The translations under genes were made by a program, and so were the position numbers. Below are positions 1-9,886 of a stretch of DNA of 64,000 bases, in pieces (the stretch's first letter is position 1; the number at the start of each line of letters is the position of its first letter). The notes under the pieces are model-generated. The model had not been told where the DNA came from, did no database searches, and saw nothing but the letters and a program-made list of their open reading frames with translations. Source of the stretch: Andalucia godoyi (Eukaryota > Discoba > Jakobea > Jakobida > Andaluciidae). The stretch is taken from contig VRVR01000016.1 in assembly GCA_009859145.1 (NCBI GenBank), positions 69,780 to 133,779 of the forward strand. Reading direction: 5' to 3'.

Positions 1-2
1 CA

Positions 3-1448
3 TTTCTTGGAAACCTTTTGCATTTGATGTCTGGATTTTCTTCGCCCTCCATGATTCTGTTCACTTTGCGCCAGCTTGGTTCGGCAATCCCGTTATTATG
101 TTCATTTACACTCTACACTCGAAAGTGCATGAAGCTGCTCTTGCAATGGCTCTCACATACGGATGAAAAGGTGGCCCTTCGTGCCTACCTTTGCGTACGC
201 AGTCTTGGAGTCAATGCCCCGTCGCCGTTCATGGTTTCGGTCATGAAGGGTGTGTACATGACCGCGGTCCGCGCCTCAAAGTCTTTGAATTACATAACTT
301 TGCCTCGCATTACCTTTTTGACACAGTGTGTGGTTGATTTATGGGGTGCAGAGCTGACGACGGCGTACCAGCTGGCATTCATCTACATTCGACAGTGCGC
401 AATCCACTTGAGAAATGCGCTCATGCACCCTACCCATGAATCCTTTTCGACAGTTTACAACTGGCAGTTCATCCAGTCTTTGCGCATCTGGACCGCAGTT
501 CTCAGTCAGTACAGCGATAAGGACCATCCTCTGCGTCCACTTGTGTTCCCGCTTGTCCAAACCATCTCCGCTGCAATTCGACTTGTCCCGACAGGGCGAT
601 TCTTCCCGCTTCGCTTCGCCTGCGTGAAGATGCTCAACACGCTGTCTCGGCACACTGGATTCTACATCCCTGTTTTCCCGTTCTTGCTGGAGGTCGCGGC
701 TCACTTTACGGATTCCAAAGTTTCCAAAGACGGGTCTGGTTCGATGGCATCCTCCAAGATTGTCGATCTGACATGTCTTCTGCGAGTATCAAAGACTATT
801 CTTCGATCCCGCGGGTACCATGACGCTTGCCTTGCAGAAATGCTGGAGCTGTGCACTGAACAGTACGCGATATTGGCCCGCTCCATTGCGTTCCCTGAAA
901 TGACCTTCATCACGCTCAAGTCCTTGAAAAAATTTGCAAAGGACACTCGTTCTCCAGCGATCAAAAAGAAGATTGGCGCATTGATTGACAAGCTGGAAGA
1001 GAACTCGAGATTGATTGTGAAGAAGCGCGACGACGCCAACATTGCTCCAAAGGATGTTGAACAGGCCCACGCGTTTGGCGACTTGTTGACCGAGAACGCC
1101 GAACTTCCGATTGAGAAATTCTATCGCCAAGAAAAGGAAAAGAGAGACCGAGAAAGGAAGGCGCTTGCAGATGCTGCTCTTCAGGATGACGGTCAAGGTA
1201 TGCAGGATGACGACATGTTTGACAGTGACGACGAAGAGAAGGATCGGAAGGCTGCGGAGTCGAAGAAGAACAAGGGCAAGGACAAAGCAAAGAATGCAAA
1301 GCAGGAGGCCAAGAAGCATTCAAAGGAGGCCAAGCAAGTCATTGCTGACGAGTTCGACAATGGTGATGGTGATGAGGATTATGAAATGCAGGATGCCAAC
1401 GACAGTGAAGATGACCGTGTCGAAACCTTTGACGTGTCCAAGTTCTGA
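3..1448 (+). CDS. NOC2: Nucleolar complex protein 2 (Noc2/NOC2L), C-terminal part, 5'-truncated by window edge
   Basis: The frame is open to the left edge, so only the C-terminal ~480 residues are present. The visible part has the helical-repeat Noc2 domain, with stretches such as KCMKLLLQWL, RAYLCVRSL and FIQSLRIWTAVLS, and a run on PLRPLVFPLVQ and RFFPLRFACVKML that I recognise from Noc2 proteins. It is followed by a charged tail with Asp/Glu- and Lys-rich blocks (last ~110 residues), as expected for a nucleolar ribosome-assembly factor. In the family, Noc2 pairs with Noc1 and Noc3 to move pre-60S particles through the nucleolus and nucleoplasm. It ends in TGA and converges on the CGI121 gene 65 bp away. 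The in-frame TTG at 18 is not a credible start. Confidence 0.88.
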   Translation, partial: FLGNLLHLMSGFSSPSMILFTLRQLGSAIPLLCSFTLYTRKCMKLLLQWLSHTDEKVALRAYLCVRSLGVNAPSPFMVSVMKGVYMTAVRASKSLNYITLPRITFLTQCVVDLWGAELTTAYQLAFIYIRQCAIHLRNALMHPTHESFSTVYNWQFIQSLRIWTAVLSQYSDKDHPLRPLVFPLVQTISAAIRLVPTGRFFPLRFACVKMLNTLSRHTGFYIPVFPFLLEVAAHFTDSKVSKDGSGSMASSKIVDLTCLLRVSKTILRSRGYHDACLAEMLELCTEQYAILARSIAFPEMTFITLKSLKKFAKDTRSPAIKKKIGALIDKLEENSRLIVKKRDDANIAPKDVEQAHAFGDLLTENAELPIEKFYRQEKEKRDRERKALADAALQDDGQGMQDDDMFDSDDEEKDRKAAESKKNKGKDKAKNAKQEAKKHSKEAKQVIADEFDNGDGDEDYEMQDANDSEDDRVETFDVSKF

Positions 1449-1513
1449 ATCCGCAATATCCTTTTTGTAAAGTGAGCTGCTGCTGCTGTTGCTTGTTAGA
1501 CTGCTTTTTATTA

Positions 1514-2032
1514 TTATTGCATTTCTTTGGTCGATATTCTGGTCACCAGCTGGGACTCTAGGTTTTGGAATTGGGTCGTCGGCGGCAGCTTGAGAAAACT
1601 GGAAATCAGCGTTGTGTCTGCTGCGCCTCCCACGGTAATGGGAACCATCTGCGCACCGTGTACTTGAGAAATAATAGAATCCACGTATTTCTCATTGGCT
1701 GGGTTGAATATTCCCACCAAAACACTTCTCGACGTCGCCTGGATTCCGAATATGGACAATGACTGAGCTATGCTTGTGGACGGGGACAGGCAGTACACGA
1801 GCTCCGCATGCAACGACTTGGTCTTCATCTTCCCATGTTCAAAGTTTGAAATCGCTCGGTTCAGTGCACAAAGCAGGTGGAACTCAGACAACACATACCG
1901 CGCATCCATGAATGCAGCATCCAACTTTGCTTCTCGAATACTCTGCAGCAGTGATTCCGCATTCAGCACATTCTCAAAGTGGTACACATAAAAATCATAC
2001 GCCGGATGCGATTCAACTTTAAACAATTTCAT
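1514..2032 (-). CDS. CGI121: KEOPS/EKC complex subunit CGI121 (TPRKB)
   Basis: A 172-aa protein, the usual length for the family. Diagnostic stretches are KLDAAFMDARYVLSEFHLL (about residues 36-54), NRAISNF and GKMKTKSLHAELVYCLSPS, followed by a Ser/Gly segment ending in SIFGIQ; these match human TPRKB and yeast Cgi121. CGI121 binds the Bud32/PRPK kinase in KEOPS, which makes N6-threonylcarbamoyladenosine at A37 of ANN-decoding tRNAs. The ATG at 2032 is the only sensible start. The upstream 60 bp is AT-rich with TA and TAA repeats. The gene is convergent with Noc2. Confidence 0.9.
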   Translation of the reverse strand: MKLFKVESHPAYDFYVYHFENVLNAESLLQSIREAKLDAAFMDARYVLSEFHLLCALNRAISNFEHGKMKTKSLHAELVYCLSPSTSIAQSLSIFGIQATSRSVLVGIFNPANEKYVDSIISQVHGAQMVPITVGGAADTTLISSFLKLPPTTQFQNLESQLVTRISTKEMQ

Positions 2033-2237
2033 TCTGGCAATATTGATTATTATTATTTTAGAAAGATATATATATAATAATAATAATTGCTGTTGTTTTG
2101 CGCTTTTCCCTCCGTCGCTTCTTTGTGTATTCCCAAAATGTCGTTAATACTCGCAATTTCCATGCATTTCGTCCTGCTGACGTTTTGAATCACTTGTCTT
2201 TTTTGCTTGGTGTTTGTGCACGCCTGTTTCTCCCTCG

Positions 2238-2915
2238 ATGCAACCCACCAAAAGCAAACAGGAGGAAAAGCTTTGCCACTACGAACAGCAGTTACGCACG
2301 CCTTCGCCAGATTTCTATCGCTCTCCGCAGCTGTCTTGCTCAGAATGTCTTACTTCCAAGCACACTTTCGATTCGGCAACAGCACCAATCGAATGAGCAT
2401 TTCTGCCTGTTGATGGTGGGGTCGGGGTTGCATCAGCGAAGCAACAATGCAAGACCCGCCGCCATATTGCCCATCGAAACAACGGTACTTGCACATGTGT
2501 ATCAGTTACAACTGTCGTCCGCATCGGGTTCTACCGAAACGGAAGGAACGGTGTTCTCAACGGGATCAGTCAAACCTTGAAAACGGAAGGCCTCGTTGTG
2601 CAGAAGAAGCTCACGGCACGGCAAGTGCTACCATGAGGATCACATGCAGCAACCGGACCCAAAGAAGGAAACGCAGGCAGAGTCGTCGGGAACAGCAAGC
2701 GCTTTTCGAAGAACGCAAAAGCCGCGTCTCTTCAAAGACTGCTCAACTTGCGAGATTTCGAACGCTGCGCGGCATTCTACAGGAATGATGCAAAAAGGCA
2801 CCACGTGATCTGGGAGCATCATGCGCGGAGGAGGCTGTATGCGATGGGAAAGGATCGTCACCTGCGTCCACAGCGGCTGTCGTTGTTTGGACAAGCGGAC
2901 TGCAGAACAAAACCA

Positions 2916-2951
<36 letters not shown>

Positions 2952-3071
2952 GATCTAAAATTTACTCGAAAACCGAAAATGCAGACGTGCACTTTCACAC
3001 ATTTCTTCTACGTAGAATTAGCACGATCTAGAGATAAAGACCACGTTTGGAAGCTCCGAAGCCACGAGTAG
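2238..3071 (+). pseudogene. Open frame interrupted by two in-frame TGA codons; product unknown
   Basis: From ATG 2238 one frame runs to TAG at 3069-3071 with only two stops, TGA at 2394 and TGA at 2634, in about 278 codons. Codon third positions in the middle part are G/C-rich like the neighbouring genes, and the peptide looks protein-like (for example TTVVRIGFYRNG and RLLNLRDFERC). The end runs through an AAT repeat (poly-Asn) and overlaps the ADCK1-like 3' end, so true coding probably stops near 2910. I do not recognise the family. It could be a decayed gene, a spliced gene whose introns I cannot place, or a readthrough gene. Other frames here are also partly open, so confidence is low. Confidence 0.35.
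2915..2953. repeat. (AAT)n microsatellite
   Basis: About 13 imperfect AAT units, interrupted once by ACT, between the interrupted frame and the 3' end of the ADCK1-like gene. Similar AAT/ATA tracts lie near 2080, 13532, 33640 and 38760. Confidence 0.9.
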
Positions 3072-4561
3072 AACGGCGACTCCAAGGCTTGCACAAGCTT
3101 TTGCCAGACCCGGACATAAACCCAGATCCCCATCAGGCTAAGTCGCAGACGCAGTCTATTTCTCCACGACACAAGCTGCTGGATGTGCGGTCTGAGTGCC
3201 ATCGTTTGTGGTGAGCTGGGCGCATAGGACTGAACAGCCCTGTTGGCGGCGCTACCAAGGACCAAAAAGTAATCTGTGGGCAATCCAAGGTCCATTTGCA
3301 CGGATCTCATGAGATCGTTACACTTGAACAAGAGAAGCATTTGAGAAGGCACGGAGGACAGAACATTCGTCATTTGCGCGATTTCAGCGGATCCAATGTT
3401 CTTCAAGGCATCTCGCTCCGATGCAGATGCCTTTTGGTGAAAGGCAACAGGTGCTTGTTCCCAGTGTCGAGACGTCATCATGGTTGCCAGCAATGGATAC
3501 AAGCTCTCCTTGACCCCCAGCCGCACCGCAGAATCTCGAACCCCGGATTTGTCCTTTAACAGCAAGTTTAGCCATAGGTTTGCATACTCGAGCCTAAAAT
3601 CATCATCAAGCTGTCTGTACAACCCGTGATCCAGCAGCACCAGCTGCCCCTTCTCGTTGATCATCAAGTTTCCTGGATGTGGGTCGCAGTGGACCCACCC
3701 GGCATTGAATATTTGGTACGAAAAGGTCTCGGAAATCAGACGAGACACGCGAAAAGGGGAAATACCAATGCGCGACAATTCGCCAAGATCAGTCACTTTC
3801 GTCCCCCGAACATACTCCATTGTAAGAACCGTCTTGCATGTGAGCGGCCACTCGATCGTCGGAACAACAACGTCGTGATTGTCTTTGAATACTTGTCGCG
3901 TTCGGTCTGCATTATGTCCCTCCAAAACGAAGTTGCTTTCTGCGGGGATGTTCGCTTCAAATTCTCGAATCAACCATCCGAGCTTGAACTTTGGGAAGAG
4001 GAATTCGACTGCGCGGCACATGAGATCAATCGTGCGACAGTCCGTTTCGAGATACTCCTGAAGACGCGGATATTGGACCTTGACCGCGACCTCCCGCCCG
4101 TCCTTCAGAACTGCCCGGTGGACCTGCGCCAACGAAGCTGCAGCAATCGGCACCGGCTCAAACTCGGAAAAGTTGTTATCCAAAAATTGCGGGTCTCTGA
4201 ACTCCTTTCCCAGAAACTCCTTGATTTCATCAAACGGTCGAAATGGGGCCTTGTCTTGACAAACCTTACAAGGATCCGTCCACTCGCGAGGAAGCACCTG
4301 GTTCATCGCCGAAATATGCTGCCCAGCCTTGATAAACACGGATCCAAGATCAAGAAATGTCTGGGCAAGTCGCATGGAAGATCGCAAGTGAATCTCTGCA
4401 ATGTCGTCATCCGAGAACTTGTAATCAAGTGAAATCCGACCTACTGCATATGCAGCCTTTGAAAGCCGTACAACATTGAACTGGTCTTGGACGTACGCAA
4501 GTCCGCCGAGTGCAATGCTTGTTCCCCCAAAAAGGAGAGCAGCTCGACGACTCGTCCACAT
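3008..4561 (-). CDS. ADCK1: ABC1/UbiB-family atypical kinase, ADCK1-like
   Basis: Starting at the first ATG (4561) the protein has 517 aa, typical for ADCK1/ADCK5. The N-terminus (MWTSRRAALLFGG...) is basic and hydrophobic like a mitochondrial presequence with a membrane anchor. UbiB signatures are present: KAGQ at 78-81 (KxGQ motif), the Ala-rich nucleotide loop AAAS at 140-143, the lysine in VAVKVQ at 161, HCDPHPGNL near 290, and LLDHGL replacing the usual DFG. Family members sit in mitochondria and affect quinone and lipid homeostasis; the substrate of ADCK1 is unclear. Upstream codons in the frame start only at TTG, so I rejected the 12-residue extension. Confidence 0.88.
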   Translation of the reverse strand: MWTSRRAALLFGGTSIALGGLAYVQDQFNVVRLSKAAYAVGRISLDYKFSDDDIAEIHLRSSMRLAQTFLDLGSVFIKAGQHISAMNQVLPREWTDPCKVCQDKAPFRPFDEIKEFLGKEFRDPQFLDNNFSEFEPVPIAAASLAQVHRAVLKDGREVAVKVQYPRLQEYLETDCRTIDLMCRAVEFLFPKFKLGWLIREFEANIPAESNFVLEGHNADRTRQVFKDNHDVVVPTIEWPLTCKTVLTMEYVRGTKVTDLGELSRIGISPFRVSRLISETFSYQIFNAGWVHCDPHPGNLMINEKGQLVLLDHGLYRQLDDDFRLEYANLWLNLLLKDKSGVRDSAVRLGVKESLYPLLATMMTSRHWEQAPVAFHQKASASERDALKNIGSAEIAQMTNVLSSVPSQMLLLFKCNDLMRSVQMDLGLPTDYFLVLGSAANRAVQSYAPSSPQTMALRPHIQQLVSWRNRLRLRLSLMGIWVYVRVWQKLVQALESPFYSWLRSFQTWSLSLDRANST

Positions 4562-5392
4562 AGGGGGCACCAAAAGAAGTTCCTCACTTTTTGTCAAACT
4601 TTACAAGGAACACTTCAAAGAGCAACGGCACCAACGTAACACCATCATCAGGGCTTGTGTTGCACATTGCGAACACACAGCAAGCCTTTTGCTGGTTCGG
4701 AAGGGGGGAGGGGGGTTCCACAGCAACACGACGAAGAAATAAAAGAATTGAGGAACTTGAGGTGTGTCATGTGTGTGTTTGCGTGTGTGCGTACGTCAGG
4801 ACGTCTTTTGCTGGTGCGAGTGAACGGCCCGCGAGGTTGCGAGGGTCCAGGCGGTCTCTCTCGCACTTGGTAAGTGCATGAAGTTGTCCGTGAGACGTCA
4901 ACCACAGCACCGGCAGTCACATACAGAGGGAATGCACCGGCGCACTGTCGAAGAAGAAGAAGCCCTTATAACAAGCGAGCGCAACGAGTTTATTGGTAAT
5001 AGTTGTTCTGTTTGTCGAGTGCGATTTTCCTCTTTCTCTTCCCTCTCCTTCTCCAACACCCTCTTGCACAGGCTCTCTTCTTGGAACACATGAAATACAA
5101 GTACAAGCAACAGCCAAACCACAACATCACAACAATAATCTCGCAGCACACACCGCGCTGAAACGAAAGAGGCTGGTCCGATTGCAACAAGGACAACAAA
5201 TAACACCCACAGAAGGAATAACAGGAAAACACACAGCAGAGCAAGCGTTGACAGCAGGTACATTACGTCGTCCACCACCACCACCAAATTTAAAAATTAA
5301 AAATTAAAATAAAAAAAGGAAAAGACCAGGAGGAAGAAGAAGAAGAAAAAAAAGAAAAGGCAGAATCGGGGCTGGGACGCGCGCGAGGAGCT
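4562..5392. other. Intergenic, no supported gene
   Basis: 830 bp between the ADCK1-like start and the acyl-CoA oxidase stop. It holds GT-rich and GAA-rich tracts and small unconvincing ORFs. A 7-bp inverted repeat (GTGCGAG near 4817 with CTCGCAC near 4860) encloses a GC-rich stretch, and a GTAAGT sits just after it at 4870. I see no tRNA and no conserved protein. Confidence 0.5.
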
Positions 5393-7444
5393 TCAAGGGC
5401 GATGGAGGGACTGAACGCCGTTCTTGGAAATTTCATACTTGTGGGCGGAAATGTAGTCGCCGGCGATAGGAGCCATGACGCAGTGATCCGGGATACCGAA
5501 AGCATCCACAAGGTCCACAGCACGAGGACGGATGATACGGCAGAGCTTGACGATTTCTTCCTCGATTGCATCGGCCTTCGAAGGAGCAAAATAGCGGTAC
5601 TGCATGTACCAGCCCATGGACTCCTTGATGCGCTGCAACGCATACAGCCCAGTCATGACGTGGAGAATGTCCCGGATGCTGGCTGGTGCCTTCTCAAGAG
5701 CCTTCAAGGACTCCTCCAAGATGTACTTGTTTGTGAACGCCAGCGCAAGATCCTGCACAATATGCAAATTCGAATTCCAGGCATCAAAGAAGGACATCTT
5801 GTTGGCGCCACGGGTCTTGGAACGCATCGAATCTGCCAGCTTCAGAGTAAGGCGATTCACACGATACTCAAAAGCACGCTCCCACATTTCAGTGTCCATG
5901 AGCTTGTGCTCGGCAGTCTGGCGCTTGTTGACGGAGTTCTTGTCACGCACTGCAGTGTACACGCGCTGCCCAACCAAGTTCACCATGGAAGTAAAGTACT
6001 CTCCCTTCTTGAACAAGTTCTGGAAATCCTTGAGCAGAGATTGCGCAACTTGCTGGACAAGAATATCGTTCGAGCCCTCGTAGGTGATTGCAATGTCAGA
6101 GTCAACCTTCAGCAGACCAATGCGGTTGGCCAGAGCGTATCCGTGACCTCCGCAGATCTCACGGCACACTTGCAGAACATCAGCATTGTGCCAAGAAGTC
6201 ACTGCCTTCAATCCGGAGGCGATGACATGGATATCCTTCATGGTCTCTTCATCGCGCTTTGCAAAAAGCTTCTTCAAGGCGTTCGTCGCCATCTGGTGAG
6301 CATACACCGTTGCCAACCGAGGCAGAAGTTTTTGCTGGATCGTTGAGAAGTCCAAGATTGGGATCTCCGGATTTCCAGGCTTCTCGGAGAACTGCCGGCG
6401 CTGGTTTGCATACTTGATTGCAATCAGCAAACCAAGCTTGGAAAACTGTGTCGTGGCTGTGCAAATGGAGACACGTCCTCCAACCAGCTCACCAATCATT
6501 GCTGCAAAGCGCTGCGTGGCATTTGGCTTCAAGGTGGTGTACGAGCCATCCGGTGCAACATCCGAGAAACGGTTGAGCAAGTTCTCGCGCGGAATCCTCA
6601 CGTTATGGAACCAGATTCGCCCATTGTCGACCCCCTGCAAGCCAAGCTTGTGTCCGCAGTCCGCAATCTGCACTCCAGCGCACAAAGTGCCGTCGTCCTT
6701 GCGCAACGGAACAACAAACGTGTGCACCCCCAAGTTCTCTCCTTTCAAAATTAAGTTTGCGAACACCGTCGCCATCTTTCCGTGCAATGCTGCGTTTCCG
6801 ATCCAGTACTTCTGCGCAGTGTCGGTCGGTGTATGAATGATGAATTCCTGTGTTGCCGGATCGTATCTCGCTTCGGTTTCAATTCCACGAACATTCGATC
6901 CATGCGTCAGCTCCGTCATTGCGAAGCATCCCGGGAGTTTTCCAGTCTCAATGTCATCCAAGTACTTCTTATGATGACGCTCAGTTCCCAGCGAAAGAAT
7001 GGATCCTCCCCAAAGATTGAACTGGACACCGGCCTTGGTTGACAGCGACCCATCGATGTACGCAATCTCTTCAATGATGGACACAAACTTCAAAAAGTCG
7101 TCACGGAAATCACGGATCTTCAGGCATCCGGTCTCTGCGATGCGCTTCAAACGCTGCATCGTACGCTCGCGTTGTTCAGCCATCGAAAGATCAAAGTGCT
7201 GATCAAACAGCTTCTCCTTGAATACCTGTCGAAGAATCTCTCTCTCCTTCATATTGTGAGCAGTCAAGAACTGCGTAAGCCCAGAAATCGAAAACTCGGG
7301 ACATTCTTCCAGCTTGAACTTGCCAGCAACGCCTTCCAAGGAGAGGCCATTCGAAAAGGAACCTTCGGATCCACCACACTCGACCTCGGAGTCGCAACGA
7401 GGACACAGATGATTAAAAAGAACTTCCACACGAGATTTAGACAT
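5393..7444 (-). CDS. ACOX: Acyl-CoA oxidase, peroxisomal (PTS2-type)
   Basis: 683 aa, the usual acyl-CoA oxidase length. It has the acyl-CoA dehydrogenase-like middle domain ([18 protein letters not shown] near 190, a flavin/substrate region), the FAD-binding C-terminal half with [16 protein letters not shown] sequence and [12 protein letters not shown] carrying the presumed catalytic Glu, and a C-terminal helical ACOX domain. The enzyme oxidises acyl-CoA to trans-2-enoyl-CoA with transfer to O2, giving H2O2, the first step of peroxisomal beta-oxidation. The C-terminus (...LHRP) is not a PTS1. Instead residues 5-13 (RVEVLFNHL) closely fit the PTS2 consensus, as in plant long-chain ACX enzymes. 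The start ATG at 7444 retains this signal. Confidence 0.95.
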   Translation of the reverse strand: MSKSRVEVLFNHLCPRCDSEVECGGSEGSFSNGLSLEGVAGKFKLEECPEFSISGLTQFLTAHNMKEREILRQVFKEKLFDQHFDLSMAEQRERTMQRLKRIAETGCLKIRDFRDDFLKFVSIIEEIAYIDGSLSTKAGVQFNLWGGSILSLGTERHHKKYLDDIETGKLPGCFAMTELTHGSNVRGIETEARYDPATQEFIIHTPTDTAQKYWIGNAALHGKMATVFANLILKGENLGVHTFVVPLRKDDGTLCAGVQIADCGHKLGLQGVDNGRIWFHNVRIPRENLLNRFSDVAPDGSYTTLKPNATQRFAAMIGELVGGRVSICTATTQFSKLGLLIAIKYANQRRQFSEKPGNPEIPILDFSTIQQKLLPRLATVYAHQMATNALKKLFAKRDEETMKDIHVIASGLKAVTSWHNADVLQVCREICGGHGYALANRIGLLKVDSDIAITYEGSNDILVQQVAQSLLKDFQNLFKKGEYFTSMVNLVGQRVYTAVRDKNSVNKRQTAEHKLMDTEMWERAFEYRVNRLTLKLADSMRSKTRGANKMSFFDAWNSNLHIVQDLALAFTNKYILEESLKALEKAPASIRDILHVMTGLYALQRIKESMGWYMQYRYFAPSKADAIEEEIVKLCRIIRPRAVDLVDAFGIPDHCVMAPIAGDYISAHKYEISKNGVQSLHRP

Positions 7445-7805
7445 GCTCGATACTCAACAACAACAACAAAACAAAAACAAAAAAATACAAGAACAAAACT
7501 TCAAAACAAACTAATAAAATAGATAAATAAAGAATGAAGGAAATGAGGGAAAAGGATGAAAAAACCAAAAAAAGCCTGAAACCCATAAATGAAAAGATGT
7601 CAAAATAGCTTTTTGTCCTGCAGCCTTCCAGCTCAATGGCAAGTGTCAAGTGTGCATCCCCGACTGCGGATCGCCGATCATACAGCAGCTGGGTGCGAAG
7701 CTTTCTGCGGATGTCGGGAAGGGGAGGCCGGGTGAGGGAATATGTGATGGGTTTTACGTAATCAACAGCATCTTTCGTGGGCGTCAAAAGACGGGACGAC
7801 TGGAC
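7445..7805. other. Intergenic, no supported gene
   Basis: 360 bp upstream of ACOX and downstream of the MAT2B-like gene. It is A-rich, with CAA-type low complexity right next to the ACOX start. Small ORFs here are low in complexity and not credible. Confidence 0.5.
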
Positions 7806-8822
7806 TCAGGACTGGGTATTCATGCATTGCACGGTTGCAGACACAGCATCTCTGATAGAGGTTCTGTGCCAGGATGGACATGCTGAGCAGAGCAAGGCTG
7901 CATCCATGCTCAGATCCGACGGGCGCTTTCCGCCGAGGTTCATTTGAGCAAGCGTCACCGGATGAACGGTAGCTGCCAGATCCATTGCAGCAATTTGGCA
8001 CGTAACGCATCCGAGTTCGTATCTGCTGATTCTATCGGGACCTGCAAGGTTGAATGTGTGTCCAAGCAACGGAGCAAGCACCGCTTCCTTTTGGCACTGT
8101 ACTGCATCCGCAACAATCTCAAAGAAGCTGATGATATCTCGAATAAAGATGGGCGTGCGGAACTCGTCGGAGAACAGCTGCACTGGAGTTCCGCTTGCAT
8201 TGTTCTGCTTTGTCATTTGCGAATACATCCAATTGAAAAAGGTCCCTCGAGATGGAATGAGCATCGAGTTCGGTCCGAGAACAAGCGCAGATCGCAAGAG
8301 AATACTTCTTTCCTTCACAGACGCATACTCTGGCTTTGCATACACCAACTCTCCACGCAATTTGGTTTTTCCATATGCTGCAAATGCAGTATCCAACAAG
8401 AATTCAGGTTCGGTAACCATCGTGTGTCTTCCATCATACACCCAGTCCGTGGACATGTGTACGATAACGGGGACTTTCGCACATTGGTTTGCAGCCCGAA
8501 CCACAAGCTCGGTTCCACTCACATTTACTGGGTATCCTTCCGCTTCTGAGCAATTCGAGTTGGTCACTGCAGCAGTGTGAAGAATCAAATCAGGCGCGTA
8601 CTCCACAACAAACTTTGCAAACGCATTTTGGACTGTGGCATCTTCCGATCCAAGATCCACGGAATAAGACACAATGCGTTGGTTTTCAGTAACTGCGCAA
8701 GGAACACGAGACTTGTGGAATGTAAATGCAATGGATTCGCAGAACGCATGGCGCCCAGGCCAGAAATGATCCATACTCACGCTGCCCACATACCCAGTTC
8801 CGCCAGTAATCAGGATCCTCAT
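7806..8822 (-). CDS. MAT2B: NAD(P)-dependent RmlD/MAT2B-like reductase
   Basis: 338 aa from ATG 8822. The N-terminal Rossmann fold carries GGTGYVG (residues 7-13), followed by STDWVYDG and a YGKTKLRGE segment with the SDR Tyr-x3-Lys pair. The closest known architecture is the RmlD substrate-binding family, which includes dTDP-4-dehydrorhamnose reductase and the eukaryotic MAT2B regulatory subunit of methionine adenosyltransferase. No other rhamnose-pathway gene is nearby, so the MAT2B role is inferred. The reading frame extends upstream through a poly-Leu run encoded by a TTC repeat, which I reject as 5' flank. Confidence 0.78.
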   Translation of the reverse strand: MRILITGGTGYVGSVSMDHFWPGRHAFCESIAFTFHKSRVPCAVTENQRIVSYSVDLGSEDATVQNAFAKFVVEYAPDLILHTAAVTNSNCSEAEGYPVNVSGTELVVRAANQCAKVPVIVHMSTDWVYDGRHTMVTEPEFLLDTAFAAYGKTKLRGELVYAKPEYASVKERSILLRSALVLGPNSMLIPSRGTFFNWMYSQMTKQNNASGTPVQLFSDEFRTPIFIRDIISFFEIVADAVQCQKEAVLAPLLGHTFNLAGPDRISRYELGCVTCQIAAMDLAATVHPVTLAQMNLGGKRPSDLSMDAALLCSACPSWHRTSIRDAVSATVQCMNTQS

Positions 8823-9173
8823 TGTAATTCTTCTCTTTCTCCTTCTTTCAGAACTTACCAAAAAAAAAAAATTCGGAACGAGGAGACGATGGCGATAATG
8901 ATGAGAAAATTGTGCTAACAGAATCAAAGATACAGAAGGAACAAGAAAGGAGCGAAGAAGAAGAAGAAGAAGAAGAAGAAGAAGAAGAAGAAGAAAGGAA
9001 GAAAATCCATAACACCCGCAATGCCCAACTCTTCTGCATGAAGATGAATTGGAACTCCAAAGACTTGGACAACACAAAAACACTCCTCTACATACATATT
9101 TATTTTATTTTCTTAATTTAAAAAAGGCACATCATAGCACACCGGGAAAACAGGATAGAATACAAACGTAAAA
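8823..9173. other. Intergenic with (GAA)n tract
   Basis: About 350 bp between two minus-strand genes. A GAA/GAAG tract (about 8955-8996) lies upstream of the MAT2B-like start. No gene is supported. Confidence 0.55.
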
Positions 9174-9515
9174 TTAGGCGTTGGCGGAAGACTGCTTAAC
9201 GGTCCACGTGGATTTCCATTGAGAGAGCGCAGCCCTTTGCGCTTCAAACAGGCGTCCTTCAGGTGAAAGCATCGCATTCATTCTCGAAACAGACGTATTT
9301 CTAACCGATCCCGCCGTCCAATCCAGAATCACACAATGAGCACGAAACAAGCACATACAAATACACATACACACACATACACACAGAAGGAGAGGAGGAG
9401 GAAGAAGAAGAGGAAAAAAACCACCATACATTTCGTTGGAGAGCTTGTTAATTCCGTCAAGCTCAGCTAGGATGGCTGCTTGTTCATCTGTGATCGCAAC
9501 TTCCGACGAGGACAT
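9174..9515 (-). CDS. Small spliced coiled-coil protein (70 aa), possibly a DASH Dad2-like subunit
   Basis: Two exons are inferred: 9430-9515 and 9174-9300 on the minus strand, joined across a 129-nt intron with donor GTATGG and acceptor GGTTAG. Splicing keeps frame and gives a clean 70-aa helical protein, with AAILAELDGINKLSNEI followed by an amphipathic segment and ALSQWKSTW. Retention would insert a low-complexity Leu/Pro/Cys/Val stretch encoded by CT and GT repeats, which argues for removal. The pattern of two short helices and a conserved Trp is reminiscent of Dad2 of the kinetochore DASH complex, but the similarity is weak and the function is unproven. It is divergent from the SNM1-like gene. 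Confidence 0.55.
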   Translation of the reverse strand: MSSSEVAITDEQAAILAELDGINKLSNEMYGGFFPLLLPPPLLLCVCVCMCICMCLFRAHCVILDWTAGSVRNTSVSRMNAMLSPEGRLFEAQRAALSQWKSTWTVKQSSANA

Positions 9516-9886
9516 TCCTTTTTGGAGCTATTCGAAACCCCCCTGTTTCTTCACCGGTAACTTCTGCACGATGTAACGATACAATACAAAATCCCTTGTC
9601 TGAGTGTGACCGAGTCCAATCCAAGTCGAAAAACACGTACTGTCAAAAACAGACCAAAAGTCTGCATTCTGAAAGGTTTCTGAAGATCTCGTGGACTTGA
9701 GGCAGCACGAGTCGATGTGGCGGGAAAAAAAAAGACTTGGGCAAAACCGCCCGAATGTGATCATTCTCCGTCCTTGCTTTCATTTTCCTTTGGTTTCCTT
9801 TCGTCTTCTTTTGCTTCTTGTCGGGTATTCGCTCCCAGTTTTCCGGGTTGTTGTGAGGTTGGTGTTGGTTCAAATAGGCTGGATTT
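9516..9886. promoter_or_regulatory. Divergent intergenic region, likely shared promoter
   Basis: 370 bp between divergent starts (small spliced gene on minus, SNM1-like on plus). It holds CT-rich stretches 5' of the SNM1-like ATG and no recognised element. Confidence 0.4.

Noticed and set aside
4810..4870. Structured RNA suggested by a 7-bp inverted repeat
   Set aside because: One short stem without further pairing or a known motif is not enough to call an RNA gene.
4898..5287. Hydrophobic minus-strand ORF (129 codons)
   Set aside because: Composed of GT/TGG-type low complexity (Val, Leu, Phe, Cys runs) with no conserved pattern.
8823..9083. Poly-Leu signal-anchor extension of the MAT2B-like protein
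   Set aside because: It is the translation of a TTC repeat in the 5' flank; the Rossmann start MRILITGGTGYVG gives the expected N-terminus.
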